DNA of 9,937 bases from JBDLID01 sp039715055 (GTDB lineage Bacteria > Desulfobacterota > Desulfobulbia > Desulfobulbales > Desulfocapsaceae). Each line of letters begins with the position of its first letter. Position 1 is the stretch's first letter. Shown in pieces: positions 6,475 to 9,937 of the stretch. The position numbers and the translations under genes are program-made. The notes beneath the pieces were generated by a model that was given only the letters and a program-made list of their open reading frames with translations, made no database searches and was not told where the DNA came from. The stretch spans positions 1 to 9,937 of the forward strand of contig JBDLID010000110.1 of the NCBI GenBank assembly GCA_039715055.1. Direction: 5' to 3'.

Positions 6475-7440
6475 ATGAAAATTTTATCAGGAATTCAGCC
6501 ATCAGGACAGCTCCATATCGGTAACTATTTCGGCATGATGAAGACTATGATCTCCCACATGGAGAGCTCTGATCTCTATGTCTTTATTGTCGACCTCCAC
6601 GCACTTACCTCGGTTCAGGACCGGCAGCGTCTTGGAACCGGCACATTGGAGGCGGCGGCTGATTTTCTCGCCCTGGGACTCGATCCGCAAAAATGTACTT
6701 TCTGGGTTCAGTCCGATGTACCCGAGGTGTGTGAATTGACCTGGGTGTTGTCCACCCTTGCGCCCATGGGACTTATCGAACGCTGTCACTCCTACAAGGA
6801 TAAGGTGGCAAAGGGGATAGCCGCAAGCCACGGCCTTTTTTCCTACCCGATTCTCATGGCCGCTGATATCCTCCTCTTTCAGGCCGAGCAGGTTCCGGTG
6901 GGCAAGGATCAGAAGCAGCACCTGGAGGTGGCTCGCGACCTGGCCCAGAAGTTTAACAACCAGTTTGGCGAAACCTTTGTCGTTCCCGAACCGGCCATCA
7001 ATGAGCAGACCGCCATTGTGCCGGGGCTTGACGGCCAGAAAATGTCAAAGTCATACGGCAACACCATCCCCATTTTTCTCGAAGGAAAACCTCTCAAGAA
7101 AAGGGTCATGGCCATCGAGACCGATGCAACTCCCGTGGAAGACCCCAAAGACCCTGACAAGTGTAATCTTTTTGCCCTGCTCAAGCTCTTTGCCACACCC
7201 GAGCGCCTGGCTGAGGTGCGTGATCTTTATCTAAACGGCGGAGCCGCCTACGGCTACATCAAGCTGGAACTGCTGGACCTGATTAATGACTACTTTGGAG
7301 AGGCCCGCAAGAAAAAGGCGGAGTATCTGGCAGACCCGGCCATGCTCCGTGAAATTCTCCATAGTGGTGCGGAAAAGGCGAGGGAGAAGGCGACCGTAAC
7401 CCTGGATCTGGTCCGCGATCGGGTCGGACTGAAGTATTGA
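6475..7440 (+). CDS. trpS: Tryptophanyl-tRNA synthetase
   Basis: TrpS charges tRNA-Trp with tryptophan using ATP. It is a class Ic synthetase and acts as a cytosolic dimer. The 321-residue product is the usual compact bacterial size. The class I signatures are both present: HIGN at 14-17 in 'SGQLHIGNYFG' and KMSKS at 189-193 in 'DGQKMSKSYGN'. The segments 'LLFQAEQVPVGKDQKQHLE' and 'PEVCELTWVLS' are typical of the family. The ATG at 6475 opens directly on the conserved 'KILSGIQPSG' strand, so the start is safe although the Shine-Dalgarno is weak. The gene is monocistronic: a terminator lies upstream and the next gene is convergent, with 15 bases between the stops. No intrinsic terminator is obvious after it, so transcripts may run into the opposing gene. 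Confidence 0.98.
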   Translation: MKILSGIQPSGQLHIGNYFGMMKTMISHMESSDLYVFIVDLHALTSVQDRQRLGTGTLEAAADFLALGLDPQKCTFWVQSDVPEVCELTWVLSTLAPMGLIERCHSYKDKVAKGIAASHGLFSYPILMAADILLFQAEQVPVGKDQKQHLEVARDLAQKFNNQFGETFVVPEPAINEQTAIVPGLDGQKMSKSYGNTIPIFLEGKPLKKRVMAIETDATPVEDPKDPDKCNLFALLKLFATPERLAEVRDLYLNGGAAYGYIKLELLDLINDYFGEARKKKAEYLADPAMLREILHSGAEKAREKATVTLDLVRDRVGLKY

Positions 7441-7455
7441 CTGACGGTGATGTTG

Positions 7456-8076
7456 TCAACTAATCCTGATGAGTTCTCCACCACCAACAAAGGTTCCCAC
7501 GGCAACACTGATCAGGATGTTACTGCCCGATGTCTCTGTCAGTGTTAAGAGACCAGTGCTTGGGCAGTTCAGACTGTGCTCGAAGATATTGGCGAGGGAG
7601 ATGATGGCGGTTGCATCACCCGTCCCTGCAAATACACATGTCCCTCCGCCAGCACTGTTAATCGTTACTGTTACCGAGGCAGTGGGAGCTGTATAAACGA
7701 CCTGCACTGAGGCCTGGATTGACACAGGAGCATCACCGCTATTGTCGTTCAGGGTGACGGAACCTGAGTAGTTGGCGTCAAAGCTGGATGGCGGTTCGGT
7801 GGGACCGGGCGGCTGGACAGGCTCGGTTGGAATATCCGGTGAGCCATCAATTGGGTGGACAGGTGGATTCGTTGGATTTGTTGGATCTGTTGTACCGCCA
7901 TCAATCTCACCACTCGTCTCGGCGTGGGCCGGCAGGACAATGAACTCGGTGACCGGTTTGACCCATTGATCGGGCAGGATGCTTTCAACTGTCAGGGCTG
8001 TGGTTCCCAGGGCCATCAGCTTGAGAACCTTTCTCCTGGGCTGTCCCTCTTTTTTCCTACTGTTTTCTTTTTCCAT
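7456..8076 (-). CDS. Secreted protein with Tat-like signal and proline-rich linker, function unknown
   Basis: The 206-residue product is not recognised as a named family. It starts with a charged region and twin arginines at 14-15 (PRRKVLKLMAL), close to the Tat consensus RRxFLK, then a modest hydrophobic stretch and 'WVKPVTEFIVLPAHA', with a likely signal peptidase site after A52. Residues about 60-98 form a Pro/Thr/Gly-rich linker. Residues about 100-206 are rich in Ser, Thr, Val and Gly with alternating hydrophobic residues, suggesting a beta-sandwich; two cysteines (C147, C171) could form a disulfide. From memory, similar N-termini ending in 'LPAHAQTS' occur on other proteobacterial exported proteins, but I cannot verify this here. 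GAGG four bases before the ATG supports the start. It is convergent with trpS and has no obvious partner gene. Confidence 0.8.
   Translation of the reverse strand: MEKENSRKKEGQPRRKVLKLMALGTTALTVESILPDQWVKPVTEFIVLPAHAETSGEIDGGTTDPTNPTNPPVHPIDGSPDIPTEPVQPPGPTEPPSSFDANYSGSVTLNDNSGDAPVSIQASVQVVYTAPTASVTVTINSAGGGTCVFAGTGDATAIISLANIFEHSLNCPSTGLLTLTETSGSNILISVAVGTFVGGGELIRIS
7865..7891. repeat. Three tandem 9-bp units coding the Asn/Asp-Pro-Thr linker
   Basis: On the plus strand GGATTCGTT, GGATTTGTT and GGATCTGTT follow each other with no gap. On the coding (minus) strand they encode a 'TDPTNPTNP' repeat within the proline-rich linker of the secreted protein. Such in-frame minisatellites can vary in copy number. 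Confidence 0.75.
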
Positions 8077-8124
8077 GTTCCCTCGACTGTTTTTTCACAG
8101 ATAGTCAGCAAGCTGAATTCAAGC

Positions 8125-8143
8125 CATCATAAAAAGAATGATG
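8125..8143. repeat. Small inverted repeat upstream of the secreted-protein gene
   Basis: CATCAT (8125-8130) and ATGATG (8138-8143) flank a 7-base A-rich spacer, about 50 bases upstream of the start codon. It could be an operator or a leader hairpin. It is short, so confidence is low. Confidence 0.25.
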
Positions 8144-8234
8144 TTCAATAATCTCTACAATACGTTAGTCTTGATTATTATTCCAGTTTTTTCCTTGTAG
8201 TAACAATAAGGTATGTAATACAGGTGTTTCAGGC

Positions 8235-8257
8235 GCCGGATCGATCGGCTTTTTTTT
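8235..8257 (+). terminator. Orphan intrinsic-terminator-like hairpin, rightward
   Basis: GCCGG (8235-8239) pairs with TCGGC (8245-8249), with one G-T pair and a 5-base loop, followed by eight Ts (8250-8257). It reads as a terminator only on the plus strand. There is no rightward gene directly upstream; trpS ends about 800 bases earlier. It may stop antisense transcription from trpS or end an unannotated small RNA. Confidence 0.45.
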
Positions 8258-8266
8258 AGATCATTT

Positions 8267-8527
8267 TCATTCGGGCTCATGCATGGTGATGATTCTCCGC
8301 CGCCCTGATTCCCCTAAAAACCGGGTGTCCGAAACCTCGGCCTCATTGAGGCTGAAACCGGAATCCTCTGCAAATCTCTTGATGATGGCTTCCACGTTGC
8401 TGCTGTCGTCGATCATTTCCCGGACCCTGCTGCCGATCGAGTTCCGGTTTCTTGGCGGGAGGTCCACTGGTTTTGTTGAATCGCTGGAAGGGAGTGGAAT
8501 AGAGGCATCAGCGGGAGGGGTACTCAA
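8267..8527 (-). CDS. Small hypothetical protein (86 residues, uncertain)
   Basis: This is a leftward open frame starting from TTG and ending in TGA. The first 30 residues are Pro/Ser-rich and low in complexity. The rest (about 32-86) reads like a folded, charged domain: 'RVREMIDDSSNVEAIIKRFAED' followed by an acidic-basic C-terminus ending 'RRRIITMHEPE'. No known family is recognised. There is no strong Shine-Dalgarno at the TTG, and an in-frame TGA closes the frame three codons upstream. An ATG at codon 37 is an alternative start that would give a 50-residue product. The opposite strand is also open over nearly the same span, which weakens the call. No neighbour suggests a function. It could also be the 3' part of a decayed gene whose 5' part lies in another frame at 8508-8699. 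Confidence 0.4.
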   Translation of the reverse strand: MSTPPADASIPLPSSDSTKPVDLPPRNRNSIGSRVREMIDDSSNVEAIIKRFAEDSGFSLNEAEVSDTRFLGESGRRRIITMHEPE

Positions 8528-8738
8528 TGAAAGTCAAACCTGATTGACCTTTGGAAAAGTTGATGGAGTGGTTCCTGACAGGGACGCAGGCAAGAGCACG
8601 GGGGCGTGTGATATCTGCGGGTTGTTGTTTGGGAGATGACTTTATAACGACTGCAGAATTCGGTGAGCCTTGAATAGGCGATGGGATGTTTTGACTCAAT
8701 CAGGGCAAAGAGAATCCGGTCAGTTTTTGTAAGATGAC

Positions 8739-8764
8739 TTATCTGTAGATAACTTGAGATAACT
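8739..8764. promoter_or_regulatory. Operator-like cluster of TTATCT/AGATAACT repeats
   Basis: TTATCT-GT-AGATAA (8739-8752) is a perfect 6-bp palindrome. AGATAACT occurs at 8747-8754 and again at 8757-8764, a direct repeat with a 10-base period, i.e. one helical turn. That arrangement is typical of cooperative protein binding. The regulator and the controlled gene are unknown; the nearest leftward frame starts about 210 bases away. Confidence 0.35.
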
Positions 8765-8813
8765 CATATCTGATCTGATAGTTTTAACCAAATCCGTCAT
8801 ATACTCATCAAGA

Positions 8814-8855
8814 AGAAGGTTAAGTTGTTGCTTTCCTGTCACCACTTAACCTTCT
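8814..8855. repeat. Perfect 12-bp inverted repeat, 18-base loop
   Basis: AGAAGGTTAAGT (8814-8825) pairs perfectly with ACTTAACCTTCT (8844-8855). It lies about 120 bases downstream of the stress-gene stop on the leftward strand. Neither side has a T-run, so it is not a classical terminator. It could protect the mRNA 3' end or be part of a small RNA. Confidence 0.6.
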
Positions 8856-8975
8856 CCTTGCGAATCATTTCCTGACAACTTCCTGAAAATGGGTCTGTGC
8901 ATCTAAATCTTCAGCCACACTGCTATTTGTTCTGGTCAGCTTCCTTTCAAAGCACCTTCCAGTCTTAATGATTTT

Positions 8976-9476
8976 TTAGTCTGCCAGCCTGACGGTCAAC
9001 ACTGGTTTGGGACATTTTTGTACTACACCGAGAGCAACACTGCCCATTAAAATATCGATCAGGCCACTCTGGCCTTGAGTTCCCATGACGACTATATCAG
9101 CATTTTCATTGGTCGCAGTCTCCACAATCTGTTGTACCGGATGTCCTTTTTGGATGATGACATGGTTGAGATCAAGGGGGCAGTGGGCCATACTATTCTT
9201 CACTTTATCGCAGGCTTTCAGGATGTGTGCCTTAATAGCTTCTTCTGCCTTGATGAATCCTTCCTTACTAAAAGGATCAAGCTGAGTCTTCCCGAAATAT
9301 TCGGCAAAATCAAATCCAGTACTGGCCGTCATCTCCTCTACAATGTCCGGGACAACATAGAGCAGGGTGAGTTCTGCATCATATTTTTCCGCAAGGTCCA
9401 TGGCGTAGCTGAGGGCAAGTTGTGCATTTTCCGACAGGTCAGTGGGGAACAGTATTTTTTTTATCTCCGGAATCAT
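8976..9476 (-). CDS. Universal stress protein, UspA family
   Basis: This encodes a single Usp domain of 166 residues, slightly longer than the usual 140-150 because of an insert around 50-75 (TGFDFAEYFGKTQLDPF). The N-terminal strand 'IKKILFPTDLSENA' supplies the conserved D13. The ATP-binding motif G-x2-G-x9-G-S is intact at G132, G135 and G145-S146 in 'MGTQGQSGLIDILMGS'. Family knowledge: proteins with this motif bind ATP and dimerise, and many are induced by starvation, oxidants or respiratory stress, with no defined catalytic role. AAGGAG about eight bases before the ATG is an excellent ribosome binding site. A perfect TATAAT -10 lies 42 bases upstream, so the gene probably has its own promoter. 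It is the only complete gene between a palindromic element and a gene-poor stretch. Confidence 0.96.
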   Translation of the reverse strand: MIPEIKKILFPTDLSENAQLALSYAMDLAEKYDAELTLLYVVPDIVEEMTASTGFDFAEYFGKTQLDPFSKEGFIKAEEAIKAHILKACDKVKNSMAHCPLDLNHVIIQKGHPVQQIVETATNENADIVVMGTQGQSGLIDILMGSVALGVVQKCPKPVLTVRLAD

Positions 9477-9504
9477 AATTGTCTCCTTAGATGAGAATGA
9501 TATG

Positions 9505-9523
9505 TCGCTTTTCTGCGATTATA
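9505..9523 (-). promoter_or_regulatory. Probable -10 and start-site hairpin of the universal stress gene
   Basis: On the minus strand TATAAT (9518-9523) is a perfect -10. No matching -35 lies at the normal distance; that position falls within the end of the adjacent palindromic element. TCGC/GCGA (9505-9508, 9515-9518) could form a small hairpin near the transcript start. Confidence 0.45.
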
Positions 9524-9527
9524 GGCC

Positions 9528-9660
9528 ACCTTGCAAAATTGCCTTTTCATCCCAACTCTTCGTTGCGAGAAGAATTTTGTCCTCGGAATATCAACTATAT
9601 GCCTGTGGCAAAATTCTCCCCACGCCTCGATTTGGAATAAAAATACTAATTTTTCAAGGT
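9528..9660. mobile_element. 133-bp nested palindromic element with terminal inverted repeats (MITE/REP-like)
   Basis: ACCTTGCAAAATT (9528-9540) and AATTTTTCAAGGT (9648-9660) are 13-bp terminal inverted repeats with one mismatch. Inside, AGAATTTTG (9571-9579) and CAAAATTCT (9609-9617) are a perfect 9-bp inverted repeat, and TCTTC/GAAGA flank a small loop at about 9557-9573. No gene of its own is convincing. The size, nested symmetry and lack of coding fit a miniature inverted-repeat or dispersed palindromic repeat. I have an unverified impression that similar sequences recur in deltaproteobacterial genomes. It sits between the stop codon of the right-edge gene (three bases away) and the stress-gene promoter (four bases away). 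Confidence 0.55.
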
Positions 9661-9663
9661 ACC

Positions 9664-9937
9664 CTATAGCCTGAAGTTATCATAAAGTTGTTTGAGAAGA
9701 GAATGGAGATGATCATTTTCAACTGCATTTCCTTTCTTGAACTGAAACTCCGGGCTCAGCTCCGCCAGGGCTTCGTCGAGTTGCCAGCGGTGAGTAAACA
9801 CTCTTCCCTCCAGTGTTTTAAGCACCTTAAGCTGTTCAGAAGTTATTGATTTCAGTGTGCGTTTTTTCAGTGTATCTGCCGAGATTTCAAGGTTATCAAT
9901 TTCTGCTGCTTCAATTACTGTTTCCAGTGATTTCTTA
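9664..9937 (-). CDS. C-terminal part of an unrecognised protein, 5' end beyond window
   Basis: Ninety codons and a TAG stop are visible; the gene enters from the right edge. The segment is largely helical and charged in appearance: 'SLETVIEAAEIDNLEISADTL', 'SITSEQLKVLKTLEGRVFTH' and 'LHSLLKQLYDNFRL' at the C-terminus. No catalytic motif, signal peptide or membrane segment is seen in this part. The codon pattern is consistent with real coding and the frame is uninterrupted from the edge to the stop. I do not recognise the family. The stop lies three bases from the end of the palindromic element, and the gene reads toward the universal stress gene. Confidence 0.75.
   Translation of the reverse strand, partial: KKSLETVIEAAEIDNLEISADTLKKRTLKSITSEQLKVLKTLEGRVFTHRWQLDEALAELSPEFQFKKGNAVENDHLHSLLKQLYDNFRL

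Larger units (their letters stand above)
8528..8975. other. Gene-poor intergenic stretch with symmetric motifs
   Basis: No convincing gene is seen over about 450 bases. A 63-codon TTG-initiated leftward frame (8508-8699) lacks a ribosome binding site. The stretch does hold a cluster of AGATAACT-type repeats (8739-8764) and a perfect 12-bp inverted repeat (8814-8855). It may contain leftward regulatory sequence, the 3' region of the stress gene transcript, or a small RNA. Confidence 0.5.

Noticed and set aside
7463..7518. ATCCTGAT/ATCAGGAT inverted repeat at the trpS 3' end as a terminator
   Set aside because: The arms are 40 bases apart, lie inside the coding end of the convergent gene and have no T-run.
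8283..8543. 86-codon rightward frame opposite the small hypothetical gene
   Set aside because: No start signal and a composition that looks like an antisense shadow. Its openness, however, lowers confidence in the leftward call.
8508..8699. 63-codon TTG-initiated frame whose end contains 'GQSGLTFIE', resembling a type IV prepilin cleavage motif
   Set aside because: After the motif the frame ends within five residues and no other frame continues with a hydrophobic helix. There is no ribosome site. A decayed pseudopilin fragment is possible but unsupported.
9442..9669. 75-codon rightward frame across the palindromic element
   Set aside because: It crosses the usp start region and both terminal repeats, and has no ribosome site. 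It is more likely an accident of the repeat sequence.

Overview
The window looks like a chromosomal segment from an anaerobic, probably sulfate-reducing or sulfur-metabolising member of Desulfobacterota (Desulfobulbales-like). This is an inference from protein style: a DnaK/GrpE of deltaproteobacterial type and a radical-SAM protein resembling AhbD (heme b synthase of the siroheme-dependent heme pathway) next to hemE. No rRNA, tRNA, CRISPR array, insertion sequence or phage gene was seen.

Left part (1-3156, all leftward): a likely operon ahbD-like radical SAM gene > hemE > HD-domain phosphohydrolase > metallo-beta-lactamase-fold hydrolase. The last gene runs off the left edge. hemE, the HD gene and the hydrolase gene are packed within a few bases of each other. 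The HD gene and the hydrolase gene lie in the same reading frame, separated by one TAA. Positions 3157-3539 form a divergent control region with a leader hairpin in front of the radical SAM gene and a candidate promoter for grpE.

Middle (3540-7440, rightward): grpE (GTG start fixed by a strong Shine-Dalgarno), dnaK, a very strong intrinsic terminator, then trpS as a separate unit. No hrcA, dnaJ or CIRCE operator is visible. Two small hairpins lie in the 159-base grpE-dnaK gap.

Right part (7456-9937, leftward): a secreted protein with a twin-arginine-like signal and a proline-rich linker, convergent with trpS; a weak small hypothetical gene; about 450 bases with no convincing gene but with several symmetric motifs; a universal stress protein; and the C-terminal 90 codons of an unrecognised gene entering from the right edge. 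Between the last two sits a 133-bp nested palindromic element with 13-bp imperfect terminal inverted repeats. It looks like a non-autonomous mobile or dispersed repeat and abuts the probable stress-gene promoter.

Most of the window is ordinary housekeeping sequence. The parts most worth a second look are the 133-bp palindromic element, the AhbD/HemE pairing, the single-stop HD/hydrolase junction, and the unrecognised secreted protein. I found no clear evidence of a wholly new multi-gene system.
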